Below are positions 22,081-34,000 of a DNA stretch of 64,000 bases, in pieces. This DNA is from Rattus norvegicus. Taxonomy: Eukaryota > Chordata > Mammalia > Rodentia > Muridae. The DNA is taken from assembly GCF_036323735.1 (NCBI RefSeq), contig NC_086031.1:36638225-36702224 (forward strand). Direction: 5' to 3'. Numbering within the stretch: the stretch's first letter is position 1; each line of letters begins with the position of its first letter. Both the position numbers and the translations under genes were made by a program. The notes below the pieces were generated by a model. The model was given only the letters and a program-made list of their open reading frames with translations, was not told where the DNA came from and did not search any database.

Positions 22081-23465
22081 CTGTTTGAAAGCATATGTTT
22101 ATGTTTACAAAACAAGTACTTCATAAACTGAGGAGACTCCCCAGTGTTTCAGGATTTATGTCAAAGTTCCTCTTCCCATGTGCATACATGCACGTGTGTG
22201 AATCACAGGTGTACTCAGTTGTCTATTTTCTTAGATGCTGATTTAGTTAGATTGATGACATAAAGATAAATAAATTAATGTTGGCTTTATTTATTTGGAG
22301 ACCTGAACCCATCTTTTCCAGAAGAAAATGTCCTGGGCCACGGTAAGTATTATTACTATTCCTGGTAACAAAAAAGTCTAGGTAGGAAACATCATTTCTA
22401 GGATTCTAGTGTTTTGGTCTGACCATCCTAGATTTTTATAAAGAAATGTACTTGTTCTGGACTAAGTTATTTATGTTATTTTTAAATGTTTCTGGGATCC
22501 ATCATCTCTCATGCTTTTATCAAGCTGCTGAGTACATTGATAAAGAAGAACCATGAGGACATACTCTTTTAGTCTGAAAATTTCACAAGGTGCCTGTTCT
22601 AACACAGGTATGGTGTGGAATCAAACAGTGCCTTCTGGGTACCGCAATGTATATCAAACAAATCTATCTGTGGGCATTTCAAATTCAGGTGACTGAAGTA
22701 TTTATTGGTAAGCTGAGACTAGCGTTTCTCCTTGAACTTAAGGGTGTAAAAAATCCACTAAAACCCGATGTTTCCAAAAATATGACAGGAGTAGAAGGTG
22801 AAGGTTGGGGAATCAGAGGACAAAGAAAGGTAGGGGGTCTGGAATGAGCTGGAAGGAAGCGACGGCCGCAGTCTTTAGTATGGGCTGTATTCCTACACAT
22901 AAGACTTCTAACATAGGTGCCATCAGAGCATCAGAGACGCTATGTTATCTTTGTCTTGAAGGTGAAAAATGTTGAAATGTTTAAGTCGTGAATTCCTAAC
23001 AGGGTGTTTCTAGCATTTTACCTAGTGATGTAAGTGATGAGCCTAGCCAGGGATGATGTCAACAGATAATCTGTTTCTCTCAAGCTTTGTGCATACTCTG
23101 ATATGGTGCATGTAATCTGATGGATTCTGAATTAAAAACAATGAAAATCACATTAGTCTGCTTAGGGATGAGATGATATTAAGAATAATGGAATTTTGCT
23201 ATAAGAAGTTCATTTCTTAATGTCTAGTTCTTAGAACTCTAGCTTTCAGATAAACATAGATGATCATGAGTTATGGCTCATTGTCTTCCATGAATACTGC
23301 TGTATTCATCACTGTCAGCTAAGGAACCACTGTACGACTGACTTCAGTAACCTGAAGGAAAATGTGTAATACGTGGAATTATTGTTCCTGGGTCAATATT
23401 AGCAAAACTTGACAGGGATTCTATTCTCATAATTTGTATTTTTATCATTGATATTTTATTTACCT
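22081..23465. other. No gene seen
   Basis: Nearly 1.4 kb with no repeat that I recognise and no supportable exon. A small plus frame at 22590-22847 has no domain or clear start and was not called. Confidence 0.5.
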
Positions 23466-23467
23466 TT

Positions 23468-23605
23468 TGTATGGGAAGTGTAACCCAGCTATATTGCATG
23501 TGTGAAGGTCAGAGGAAAACTTATTGAGCTGGCACTGAAACTCAGGACATCAGGCTTAGTGGCAAGTTACCTGACCCAAAGATCCATCTCACTAGGCAAG
23601 CTCTC
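23468..23605 (-). mobile_element. B3/B4-like SINE, antisense
   Basis: 'gtgtgaaggtcagaggaaaac', 'ggcactgaaactcaggacatc', 'aggcttagtggcaagt' and 'tccatctcactaggc' follow the reverse SINE order. Confidence 0.6.
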
Positions 23606-23984
23606 CTAATTTCTAAATAAGTGATCTTTCTAGTGCAAGATTCTCACCTTTTAGTAGATAGTATATTACTGAAAAATAAGTGACATTTTATCATTTCAGT
23701 TTACTTGGTATCCTATTCATTTACTCGTTTGTCTCATTTATTTTTTAAATGATGACTACATAGAAATTATTTGCATCAAGGTAGCTGTGCATATATCTTC
23801 CTCTGCAAATTCCACAGAACCTCTTACATATTTATGATCCCAGAGACTATAAAACACAAAAGGAAATGGTAGCAACCAGAGCTTACTCTAAGCCATTCAC
23901 ATCAGTACAAGACGCATAGCTTTGTGAGTACATATGTGTATGTGTGTGATTTCTGTGTGTACATGTCTGTGTACAAGCATACAT
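23606..23984. other. No gene seen
   Basis: No recognised element; a TG-rich stretch at 23925-23995 leads into the next SINE. Confidence 0.5.
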
Positions 23985-24262
23985 GTGTGTGAATATGTAT
24001 GGGGGCCAGAAATCAACATCAGATGCCATCGCCAACTGTTCTTAAACTTACTTTGTAACGTAGTCTCTCACTGAAATTGTCTCACTAACTTGCCGAGATT
24101 GTCTGTCAAGCAAGATGCAGGGATTGTTCTCTGTCTCTCTATTCAGCCATTGCATAGCAGCTGTGCATCAGCATTGGACATAAGGAATTTCTGGGGATGG
24201 AACTTTGGTACTGAAGCTGACATAGTACTGACTAAGCACTCTAACACTCAGAAATTTTGTCA
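23985..24262 (-). mobile_element. B4-like SINE, antisense
   Basis: 'tatgggggccagaaatcaaca', 'tagtctctcactgaaattg', 'gcattggacataag' and 'gactaagcactctaac' match a reversed B4 body and head with substantial divergence. Confidence 0.5.
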
Positions 24263-24287
24263 GAAATAACTAGAAAACTGAGACACA

Positions 24288-24500
24288 GAAGTTGGAGAGA
24301 TGGTTCAGTGACTAAGAACATGTGATGCTCTTCCAGAAGAACTGAGTTTGGGTTTAACTAGTGGAACAAAAATATCTCTAATTCCACTTTCATAGAATCT
24401 AATGTCCTTTTCTGACCCCTGAAGACCTGGCTCTTTGAGAACATATCCTTCCCCACCAAACATCACAACAAACAAACCAAACAAAAAACTATGATACAAG
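24288..24500 (+). mobile_element. B2/B3-like SINE, sense
   Basis: Head 'agttggagagatggttcagtg' and 'gatgctcttccagaaga' with B box 'tgagtttgggttt', then a degraded body and A-rich tail with CAAA units. Confidence 0.65.
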
Positions 24501-24544
24501 GTAAATATATTTTTGACATAATATACTGCATATCACTTGTGTGT

Positions 24545-24900
24545 TGGTTGGGCTAGTCTGCTTTGATAACACCTCTAAGGAAATTTGAATGAAAAATATT
24601 CTCATAGACTCATATGTTTGAACATGTGATTCACAATGTTCTGTGTTTGGAAGTTGAGCAATCTTTGGGAGATGAAGATATTAAGTCACTGAGCATGAGT
24701 ATCGAGTTTTTATAAACTTTTTGCACTTTCAGTTTGCTCTCATTGCTTTTTATATGTGGATATCTTCTTTAGGACCTGCACCATTCTTCCCCCACCACAT
24801 GCCTTCTCTCTCTGCAGCCTTAGGTCAAAATAAACACTTCCTTCTATAAGTTGTTTTAGGTCCTGGTATTTTTGACCTATTATTTTATCTGGTATTATAT
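24545..24900 (+). repeat. Rodent dispersed repeat, LTR-like, sense
   Basis: Ends with 'aggtcaaaataaacacttcc', 'ttctataagttgttttaggt' and 'cctggtattttt', the polyadenylation-signal end of a common rodent repeat. The same family, in a better copy, is at 47420-47955. Confidence 0.5.
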
Positions 24901-25784
24901 CATCTTCTCTACTTTACAGAAGAAAACCAATCAATACAATCTTTGAAATTTAAGGGATACGTTTGAGAATACTTGGGGCCTTTCACAACTTGCATTTAGC
25001 CTACATGTGCTTTTGTAGATGGTGATGATTTTGCCTACATTTTATGTGTCATTTCCAATATCTCTTCATTTAGAGAGAGCTGAGATGAGAAAGACACAAA
25101 AGATCGCAACAATACTACTTATGCTGCTTTACGTTGCAGCAGCTAGCATTGATACAGGCCACCATGAAATATAAGGAAAAGGAGAGGAAAATAATTAACT
25201 GAGAAAAAGGAAGGCAGAAGAACAACAAAAGGACACCCTTTGCCATAAGTAGCAAAAGGAGTCAGTATGCTAGAATGATGCCCAGCAAGAGAGTTGGGAG
25301 CATGCATTCATTGGAGCTGAAATATGATTGAAGCAATCCATTCCTAACAAGTTGCTAGGTGACCATGATGCTGTTAGTTCCTAAGCTATACTTTGAATGG
25401 AACAGACACATGATTATTGAGATACTTCCTGTTCCAAAGGCTGTTATGAAGCTATAAAATTAAATAATCTATTTGGTGTAGATGGTTACAAGTGCTCACT
25501 CACTTGTAACTTCTGTTCTGGGAAGCAGAGCAGGAGAGAAAGGAGGAAAATAGGTCTAAGGCCAACATGAGCTACATGGTTAGGCTGCATGGGCTGAAAA
25601 ATAGTATATTAAGAGTTTTTAACCTATCACCTAGAGTTCTTGGTTTCAAACCTCAGACCCAACAAAGAACAAAGAACTAACTGCCTGCACATGAATGGGT
25701 GTATCGTATCTATGTGGATGAGAAATCATGGTATGGAAATAAAAAGTTGTATACATTGTTAAAATGTGTGCATCTACTAGAATC
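24901..25784. other. No gene seen; possible B1-like trace near 25490-25600
   Basis: 'ggccaacatgagctacatgg' at 25560 is reminiscent of a B1/B4 body ('ggccagcctgggctacatgag') but is too isolated to call. Confidence 0.45.
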
Positions 25785-26110
25785 CAGAGCTGGGGAGTTA
25801 GCTCAGTTCATAAGACATTTTATTCTAAGCATGACGACCTGAGTTTGACTCCCAGAACCCAAACCATAAACAATGATAATAAAATAATAAGCATCGTGGT
25901 GCATACTTATAAATCCAGCAATCAAGGGGGAAACACAGGCAGATTCTTAGGGCCCTCTGGCCAACCAGCCTAGCCTAACTCATGAACTCTAGGCCACTGA
26001 AAGACCCTATCTCAAAAACCAAGGGGGATGGCATCTATGGAGGTTGATTCCAAAAGTCCAAAACATGTATACATATGCATGGGTAATCATATACATCCAT
26101 GCATAAATCT
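25785..26110 (+). mobile_element. B4 SINE, sense
   Basis: An ID-like head ('ctggggagttagctcagtt') fused to a B1-like body ('gcatcgtggtgcatactt', 'gccaaccagcctagcctaac', 'gaccctatctcaaaaacc') and a tail region with 'ggtggatggc'-like text and CATG repeats. This chimeric structure defines B4. Confidence 0.7.
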
Positions 26111-26159
26111 TATTTCTTAATATTTTAAACACATTAAAACTTAAAGCATTTCTAACATT

Positions 26160-26265
26160 TGAGCTGATGAGACAGCTCAGTGTATAAAGGCACAAGAGTT
26201 CAGTTCCCAGAAACCACATTAAACAAGGGGAGAATCAACTCCTGAAAGTGGTTGTCAGACATTCT
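26160..26265 (+). mobile_element. B4-like SINE fragment, sense
   Basis: Head 'gagctgatgagacagctcagt', then 'gagttcagttcccagaaacc' and 'gaatcaactcctgaaagtgg', the usual order for a short B4/RSINE-type copy. Confidence 0.55.
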
Positions 26266-27803
26266 TTGTCTTTTCTTTTCAGGACTTTAGATGGGGAAGA
26301 TGAAAAGATATATGCCTGGATGCAGGCATGGTATATGTAGTCAGTGCTGTACCCCTTCATGTCCATCCTATTGGAAAACATTTTAATTAATATTTGTTCT
26401 TTGACCATTTTTATATGTATATAATGCAAACTGATCTGTCTCCCCAAACCCAATCCTCTTAATTAGTTCCAACACCTTCCTCTGCTCATAACCATTTTGC
26501 CCAATGTAAGATAGTTTTTAAAAGCAAGTATATCCGAGTCTCTCCCGCAGACCATACCCCTTGCACAGCTCAGGTGTGGGAGGGGAATTTCATTTTGAAC
26601 ATTCTAGGCATGTTCCTTCCTGGTGGCTGTCAATGTTTCTTAGAATAGGAGGACAAGAAGAGGACAAGTACTCAAGGGTTACCATTTAATCATGGAGCCA
26701 GGATCTCTTACTGCTTTGGTATTTGAAATACTTGGAAAACATAGCTTTTGGGTCTTTCGAGGATTCAACAATGAAGCAAGTCTGGTGGTAACAGCCTAAG
26801 AGTCACTGTTATAAGTTCTTTCTATGCTGTTATTATTGTAGCAAGGGTATGAGGTTAGCTAAATTCATTCTGTAGGACAGGCAAAGAATTTACTCTCTGG
26901 TAGAGACCACAAAGGAAAGAATGGAAAATATATACCAAAAGAGAACATCCAAAAACAAAAAGTTGATTGATAGAGGATGACATATTCTATAGATAGGAAG
27001 AAAAATCCAGAGTCCAGGCCTGCGCAGTGGGGGGCAGAGGTCTGAGATTTCCTGTTTTTCTTATCGCCTTCTTCAAGTGTTTGTGTCTAAATAGTCTCTT
27101 TCCTTCCCATCGCCTTTCTCTTGAGAAAGGAAGAAGACAATTTAGGCAGCCATTGTTTCTCCCTATCTGCCTGTATCCTTCCTTCACTCCTCCACCAAGC
27201 GAACAGCTTCACCTATCTTTCCTTTTTCCTTGGAATCTTTTCTTCCCTTTATCTACTGTAAAGTCTGCCCAGATACTGATGTACATGGCCCATGTCTGAG
27301 ACAGATTTCACTTATTGGTCACCTCTGCTCATAATGTTTCATTACTATCTTATGTAAAATCAGTGTAACTGCTCTATTTTTTGCTAATGTTTCTTAGTCA
27401 ACTAACGTTTACCTTTTCTTGTCTTAACATAATGTTTTACTCTTATTTACCTATTTCATGCTGTACTGGGTGTGCTGGGGGTCATCTAGTCGGTTGCTTG
27501 AGGTAAGGCAGCAAGGAGGTCAGTTACTTGCAGTTGGTAGGAGAATTTCAAAACCATAATTGGACTTTGGACAGCACCCGACAGAAAAAGTCAGAAGAGG
27601 AAAAAGTAACCCTTTTCTGAGTTAGGCCTCATCAAGGTAAACTGACCTAGTAAATCATCATGGGGGCTGGGGGAAAGTAGTTGTCTTGGCTTCTAGGAAC
27701 TGGAACTCTGGGGAAGAAGTCTGAGGAGAAGAAATGTATTAATTTAAAGTGAGTCCGCTTTCCCAGAGGTGGTTCCCTAACCAGGTCCTTGATGTGCCTC
27801 ATT
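26266..27803. other. No gene seen
   Basis: 1.5 kb without a recognised repeat. The frames at 26987-27187 (minus) and 27027-27299 (plus) overlap each other and show no domain, so neither is called. 27540-27790 is G-rich and unassigned. Confidence 0.5.
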
Positions 27804-27940
27804 AAGAGAGAGAAGGGGGGAGAGGGAGAGGAGGAGGAGGAGGAGGAAGAGGAGGAAGAAGAAGAAGAAGAAGAAGAAGAAGAAGAAGAAGAAGAAGAAG
27901 AAGAAGAAGAAGAAGAAGAAGAAGAAGAAGAAGAAGAAAA
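27804..27940 (+). repeat. (GAG)n(GAA)n purine tract
   Basis: 137 consecutive purines: GA, G-run, GAG units and then about 28 GAA units (27855-27938). The poly-Glu frame over it is not a gene. Confidence 0.98.
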
Positions 27941-28854
27941 TGAAATGGAAAAGAGAAGTTTCTACATTGTTTACATTCCTTACATTACTCTCTCTGAAGA
28001 GACAGTCTTACATCACTTAGAAGGGGACCTTCCTTCCTTAGTAGCCATCAACTATCAGTATCTGTGCAGAAAGAATATGGGCTTGAAAGCCCAACCTGCC
28101 CCATGTCAGAATGTAGACTGAATTGATCTTGTACAGGTGCTTCAACAGTTAGTCCTATTACTATTGTGTATAAACAGCAGTTGTTTTATTTAATTAGTAT
28201 TTTTGTACATGGTATTTCATTTAAGTCAGTGAAGGGTTCCAGCTCCTGAGTCGAGAACCACATTTAAGTGTTTGGTGAGGATATCTCCTGATATTATAAT
28301 TGACTTACATCCCCAAACAATGATGGGCAGACACATCACTTATGTATGGATCTTCAGTTAACTAGGCAAGGTTGACACTTAAGAAAATATATCATCACTT
28401 AATAAAAACAGGAAGTGGCACTGTTGGAAGAAAGCATAATGTTCATTTAAATATTGCATAGTGATCAGGGCAGTGTAGGAAGGATGAGATTAGATTAGTG
28501 TGCAGTCCTGAATTCTGCCTCATTTCAAATGGCTGTAGAGAAGTTGATGGTGAACAAATGTATAGTAGCACACTTATTTCAAGTCAACAGAACTCACAGA
28601 GCTGTTTTAAAGATAAAAATGGTGGCTTTGAATAAGCATGGTAATATAAAACACTAGACAAAAAGGACCTGGATTCTAGATTAGTTGAAGAAAAATACAC
28701 AATTAGTGAATTTGTCCCTGAGAGGCAAAATACCTCTTGCATATTCTTGGTTCTGTGGATAAAAGAATGTTAAAACAAACCCAGAAGGGAACTGGAGAGT
28801 AATTTACTAGAGTGAGAGAGAAAAAGACATTAGAGTAGGCAAACTAGAAATTTT
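27941..28854. other. No gene seen
   Basis: AT-rich sequence without a recognisable element. Confidence 0.5.
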
Positions 28855-29010
28855 TTCTAATTTCATTTCTGTTCCTGTGATAAAATATCTTGGCCAAAAG
28901 CAACACATACAAATGAAAGTTTTATCTGGTTCACAATTCCAGGCTTCAGTCCATCATTACAAGAAAGTCACAGAAGCAGGATCCCCAGAAAGCTTCTTCT
29001 ATCACATCCA
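28855..29010 (-). repeat. Rodent dispersed repeat, antisense, partial
   Basis: 'tttctgttcctgtgataaaat', 'cttggccaaaagcaac' and 'ttcacaattccaggcttcag' match the reverse of the repeat whose intact end reads 'atagaaaccctaactaag'. The copy stops near 29010. Confidence 0.5.
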
Positions 29011-29154
29011 TATTCAAAGCCAGAGAGAAGGTATGAGGGTTAAAGTTATGTTTTAAGTTTAAATCATTGTGCTTTACAAAATGCACAAAAATTGTGTTCA
29101 ACAAAATGTATCTTACCTGTAAATCCCACTTGTCCAAAAACAGATAGCTTTCTG

Positions 29155-29450
29155 GAATGCCGGGGGCTGTTGTTCGTGTAAGATAACAAGCTAAGTGTTT
29201 TCATTTTTTTAGACAAGTTTGGTTTCTGGAATTACACAGGATGTGCTTGATGACAGGTAGGTGGGAGGCAAGTAGGCAGGAAGCATGTCAGGGTGTATGC
29301 TTGGCCTTGATTAGATGACAGCAGGAAAGATATTGCCTGGAGGGGTTTGCCTTTACAAGCCCCTGATTAATTAATACAATTCATGGCTGTTTTCTGAAAA
29401 TTCCTGGTATGGGACTGGCTAGTATTCATTGTCCTGGTCTGCATTTCAGA
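29155..29450 (+). mobile_element. LTR-like fragment
   Basis: 'tgttgttcgtgtaagataac', 'gccttgattagatgacagc', 'gaggggtttgcctttacaag' and 'attcattgtcctggtctgc' resemble a rodent ERVK-type LTR, beginning TG near 29168 and ending CA near 29450. No internal retroviral sequence is adjacent, so if correct it is a solo or truncated LTR. No flanking duplication was found. Confidence 0.4.
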
Positions 29451-30334
29451 AAGCTTATTTCAAACATGACTCAAAATTTGAGATAGTATTCTTATTGTCA
29501 CCTTGTGGTAGGAAGAAAAGATATGTGCCTTTACTCTCTAGTGTTTGCTGCTTAACTGTTCTTCTTCATTCTTATGTAGTTCACAGCCTTCCGCTCAGAG
29601 AATGGAGCTTTTCCCACTAAAACACGTAATTCACCAGAATGTGAGTGGTCTTCACCTACACGTGGCTCTGGGTTGGCTAATGTCTGGAAGCAGATACCTC
29701 AAATTACATATTTAACTCCCTTTCATGCTTTCTAGTATTCCCTACCAGCCTCCAATTTCTAGAGAGCTTTTAATGTTCCAGAATTCTAGACTGTCAATGT
29801 AGATGACAAAAAATGATTGTAATTAAGTTGCTACTGATCTATCAGGGTCACAGAATAGACTCCCAAGCTGAACTGTGACCCCTGAAGTGACATTGTACAT
29901 CAGACTTAAAGAATGAAAGTGAGGGGGCATGGTGGGTTCTAGCACTGTCCAATCATATATTGACAGAAGAAGTTGAGATCAAATGTGTTTTCATTAGTTA
30001 GGATAAGAATTGGTTCTGGACTTGTGAATATGAACTCAGTTTGAACCTGCCAGCACAATGGAGAGGTTATCCTTGAGATATCTAGATTCAGACAACTGTT
30101 TCCTTAAAATAGATGCTGGTCAGCTATTGGAAAATCTCCTCCTCCTCCTCTATGACTCAGGACCTTGAATTTAACTTCTGACTGTGATTAAATGGAGTCT
30201 GAAAATGAAATAGTAGTACTTAGAATGATTTTTTTGTTTGTTCCCAACAAAAGAATTTTTCACTCACCTTCCTTTGATATACATATACAAAAGTGCTAGC
30301 ATTGTCAAATAGTGAAAGACCAATTTTTAAGGGC
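29451..30334. other. No gene seen
   Basis: No recognisable element or supportable exon. Confidence 0.5.
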
Positions 30335-30490
30335 CAGGGATGGATCAGTGGTTAATAGTTTATATTTCTCTTGTAGAGGACTTAGAGTCAGGTCCCTGCC
30401 ACATAGGGTAACTCACAGCTACCTGCAAGTCTAGGTGCAGTGGATCAGACACCTTCTGTCCTCAGGAGGCATGCACATACACACAAACTT
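30335..30490 (+). mobile_element. B3-like SINE, sense
   Basis: 'agggccagggatggatcagtg', 'ttgtagaggacttagagtc', 'taactcacagctacctgcaa' and 'gatcagacaccttctgtcc' follow the B3 order. Confidence 0.6.
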
Positions 30491-30984
30491 TGTGTTCTGG
30501 GGATTTTCATCTCCTTGCCCAAAACACCCTCCTACTCAGGCATGATTTATTAGAGAACTCTTTTATTCACCATGTTAGTTCCTCCTATCCTGCTGTTAAG
30601 TACCCATGATTTTTCCAGACCTTGTCAGTTTAAAACTTTGTGCTTTTCAAAGGCTTTTTCAGCGTTAAGAATCCTCTTTGTCTTGAATGCTAGACTATAA
30701 CTTTCAAACTTGGTATGAAACCCACTCAGAAAAAATTGTGTAAGGTGGCATTTACCTGTGGTCTTTCAGATTCTTACAGTGTTCAAGGTACTGAGGCCAG
30801 AAAAGAGCACAGGATGCTGCTGTAAATCCCACCCCATTTTCCAAGTGTCAGGAGACAAGCCAGAGCTTCTCAGAGCAGCCTTGCTCCAGTACATTTTCTG
30901 TTGAAAGCCAGAACTGAAAAGACAAATGAGGAGGTCCTTCAAGAGACAAAGAGTTAATCTTTGTCATTATCTTTGAGTTTATCT
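30491..30984. other. No gene seen
   Basis: No recognised element. Confidence 0.5.
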
Positions 30985-31178
30985 TTAACATTTTTATTTT
31001 TATTCATGTGTGTGTGTGTCTGGAAGTATGTATGGCACACATGCAAGGGATGCCCAACAAGGTCAAAGAGGCCATCAGATATCCTGTGGCTAGAATTATA
31101 GGGTGCTGAGAACTAAACTTCAGCTTTCTGAAATTGCTACGTGGGCTTTTAACTACTGAGCCATCTTTACCGTCCCAG
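30985..31178 (-). mobile_element. B3 SINE, antisense
   Basis: 'tttttattcatgtgtgtgtg', 'agaggccatcagatatcctg', 'gctgagaactaaacttcagc' and 'aactactgagccatctttacc' are a clear reversed B3. Confidence 0.75.
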
Positions 31179-32221
31179 GTATACTGTCTCTCATTGCCAC
31201 ATGTCACCATAATTGTATTTTCCAAACTGAATAGTAAGTATGTTATTACTGGTAATATCACATATATTAAATATAGTTAAAATGGACTTGTAATAGAATT
31301 TGGTATTAGTGTCATATAAAACTAAAATCTGTATTGCTACAATACTTGCTTTTAAAACACGACTCCAATGAGATTATAGACTACCTTGCTCAACCTTTAT
31401 CAATCAGCCCAGAAAGGATTATGTGTTGAGACAATCCATTGAGGCAGTCTATCTCTCAAGAGTGTCAGGCTCACTTTGGGCAAACAGTTTCAGGTAGGAG
31501 AAACTTCAGTCTATATGTAGTACACTATGCCCGCAGTGGTTTCCTGATTCCCAAGCTCCTCACCTACACCAAAATGTCACACCTTTTTCCACTAGCAGAC
31601 CTCTTCATTCCCATGGGACAGAGTCTGGCCCTCACTTTGTGTGCTAATATATACAGCCTTATCTGCTGAAGGTCAGACTCTGCTCTATTTCTGCCTTCTG
31701 TCTCTTCCTGCTGCCTCAGAAATATAACATGTATGGAAATTGCAAGGTCAAGTATCTGACTATCTCAACAGTTACGTAATGAAACATTTTAAACATTTCC
31801 TTTATAAGACACATAAATATGGATGACTTACAAGGTAAAGAAGGGTGTCACCCAGAAGACCTTAGTTGGATGTCAGGAATCCACAGTTGGAAGGAGAAAA
31901 CAGACTCCTAAAGGTAGTCTGCTAATTCCCACACATGCAGGTACATGGACAAGCATAGAAACAAAGCCACACCCACCAACCACCCACAAATGTACATGCC
32001 CACTGCATAAATGAGTCTAAACCCAATACATTGTACATTTCTCTAAATTTATTTTTACTAAGCGATAACATAGATGAAGAAATTTTAAGCAGAGAGTTTT
32101 AAAGCCAATGAGTTTTAACACACTTTCCAACAGGAATTATACTTGGAAAATCTTCACTGCTTTGGTTTTACATACTAGTTTCCGATCCACATATTGATGG
32201 TAACCAATGTTAATATCTGAA

Positions 32222-32222
<1 letters not shown>
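31179..32222. other. No gene seen
   Basis: Unassigned sequence. 31440-31730 is somewhat GC-richer and lacks a credible frame. Confidence 0.5.

Positions 32223-32265
<43 letters not shown>
32223..32265 (+). repeat. (CA)n microsatellite
   Basis: About 21 uninterrupted CA units. Confidence 0.97.
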
Positions 32266-32268
<3 letters not shown>

Positions 32269-32399
32269 TATACATAAACACATTAGGGACACATAAGTGT
32301 TCCTTGCTTTCCTGTCAGGAACAATCCATTCTCTTAAAATTGAATCTGATGATGACTGGACTATGAACATATCAGAATACCTTTAGGAGTCATTTCCTT

Positions 32400-33155
32400 G
32401 ATTTTTTTTTTTTTGGTCACTGTTTGGTAGTACCTTAGGCCTCTTAGCTATTCATCTCACAGTTCCTGGCCATTCAGGCTGTTATCATGCATAGGTTCCA
32501 TCTAGTAGCTTGGGTCTTAAGTTAGATCAGTCATTGGTTGTCCAATCTCACAAGTTCTGAGCCACTAGTGCCTAAGTACATTCCTCAGAGAGTCTTTCTC
32601 TGACAGCTAATGGGAACAGATGAAGAGCCTCATACTCAAACATTAGTTGGAACTTGGACGATGCTAGGGAAGAAGGGGAGACTGCTGTAGGAGCCAGCAG
32701 GGTCAAGTATAACAAGTGGACACTGCCCACAAAATCAACAGAGCAGGACTGATAGGGGCTCACAGAGTCTTAAGCAGCAATCACAGACTGTATGCACTAG
32801 ATCCTTTGCATACATTCTGTGGTTCTTCCCCTTACCATGTTTGAGGGACTCTGAACAGTGGGCTCTGACTCTTGTCTGCTCTTAGAGACCCTTTCCTTCT
32901 ACTGGTTTGCCTTGTCCAATCTGGATCTGAGGGTTTGTGCCTAGTCTTGTGCATCCTGTTATGTCATGCTTGATTGATAATCCCTGGGAAGCCTGCCCTT
33001 TTGTGAAGGGAAACAGAGGAGCAGTGGATCTGGGGGAGAGAGAAGATGAGGGGAAATGGGAGGAGTGGAAGAACAGGACTGGAAGCTGTAGTCAGCTTGC
33101 TGTGGTCAGGTTTATTGTGGGAGAGAAGAATAAATAAAAAGAAAAGGAATTGAAA
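32400..33155 (+). mobile_element. Lx-type L1 3' end, sense
   Basis: Resembles the 3' UTR of old rodent L1s: 'agagagtctttctctgacag' (32587), 'cccacaaaatcaacagagcag' (32727), 'tgcctagtcttgtgcatcctg' (32938), 'gaagggaaacagaggagcag' (33005), and the 3' terminus 'gagagaagaataaataaaaag' (33120) with AATAAA and A-rich tail. The stretch 32400-32570 belongs less clearly. No ORF2 is retained. Confidence 0.6.
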
Positions 33156-33424
33156 CTGAATAAAGAAACTAAGCACCTTGGAGCTAGGAGATGACTTATG
33201 ATGACCCATGTTTGGTGTCTAGAAGTCACGTTTTATTGCTTTGTAAGCAGAAGCAGAAGCAGAGAGAAGAGAGAAGCTGAGAGGCAGAGAAGCAGAGGCA
33301 AATTGCTGGTGCTCTGTTAATTTCCAATTAACAAACTGGTAATTCCAAGTGTAGAGCAGCAAGTTGTGAAAGATACCCTGATTCCTGGTTGAAACAGATG
33401 GAATCCCCAGAAACCCTAATAGGG

Positions 33425-34000
33425 ATGGCAGGTGCATTCCCAGCCTCCCTGATCAAGGCCTCACTAGCTGCAGCCCCCCACCAGCCCCTGTAGAGGTTTG
33501 AGACAGACCAGTCACAGAGAACAATGCCCCCAACCCCTCCTCCACAGGTGAGAACGTGGCCACAGATTACATCGGCTCAAGACAGATCAGTCACAGAGGA
33601 CAACACCCAAGTCCCTCCTGCACAGGTGAAGATGTGACCACAGGTCACTGTAGGCTCAAGACAGATCAGTCATAGAAGTAGGACCATGCTCCCAAATACG
33701 TAAATAAGGTCTTCCCAAGCTCGCAAGCCAAACCAATAGGAAGTACCTGCTGTCAGACACTGACCCATCCAAAAACTCTATTAAGAGACATGTTCAAAAT
33801 TAAAGGTATGCAGGATCTATTCCATTGTCTGAGAGCTTCTGTCATAAAAGCTGTAACACTGCCGCTTGGGGAAGAAATCTGCTCTCTCTGAAATCACTGC
33901 CAGAAGCTCCCCTGTACCCTTCACCAGCTAGTCAGTCTCCTGCTGGTTCAGTCCTGCCCGAGCAACTGAAACAGCAGTGACAGAAAGAAGGACCAGCAGC
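33425..34000 (+). mobile_element. LTR-like segment with tandem repeats
   Basis: GC-richer than its flanks. It contains 79-bp tandem repeats (33501-33697) followed 145 bp later by a TATA-like 'cataaaagc' (33842) and a pyrimidine-rich region. That order (repeats, TATA-like box, downstream leader) is like U3-R of a gammaretrovirus-type LTR. I see no TG...CA boundary with a target duplication, no primer-binding site and no gag/pol, so the call is tentative. Confidence 0.45.
33501..33697 (+). repeat. 79-bp tandem repeat, 2.5 copies
   Basis: Copies at 33501-33579, 33580-33658 and a partial at 33659-33697. Each begins 'agacaga[c/t]ca' + 'gtca[c/t]aga'. The first two share 'cctcc' + 'tccacaggtga'-type text, a 'gtggccaca/gtgaccaca' block and end in 'ggctca'. 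The two full copies are exactly the same length. Confidence 0.9.

Noticed and set aside
22590..22900. Small overlapping plus and minus frames
   Set aside because: No homology recognised and no exon signals; length is within chance expectation.
27789..28121. 110-residue poly-Glu open frame
   Set aside because: The acidic run is the GAA/GAG microsatellite read in frame; no domain on either side.
33501..33697. CRISPR array
   Set aside because: The 79-bp units are tandem with no spacers, and the sequence is clearly mammalian.
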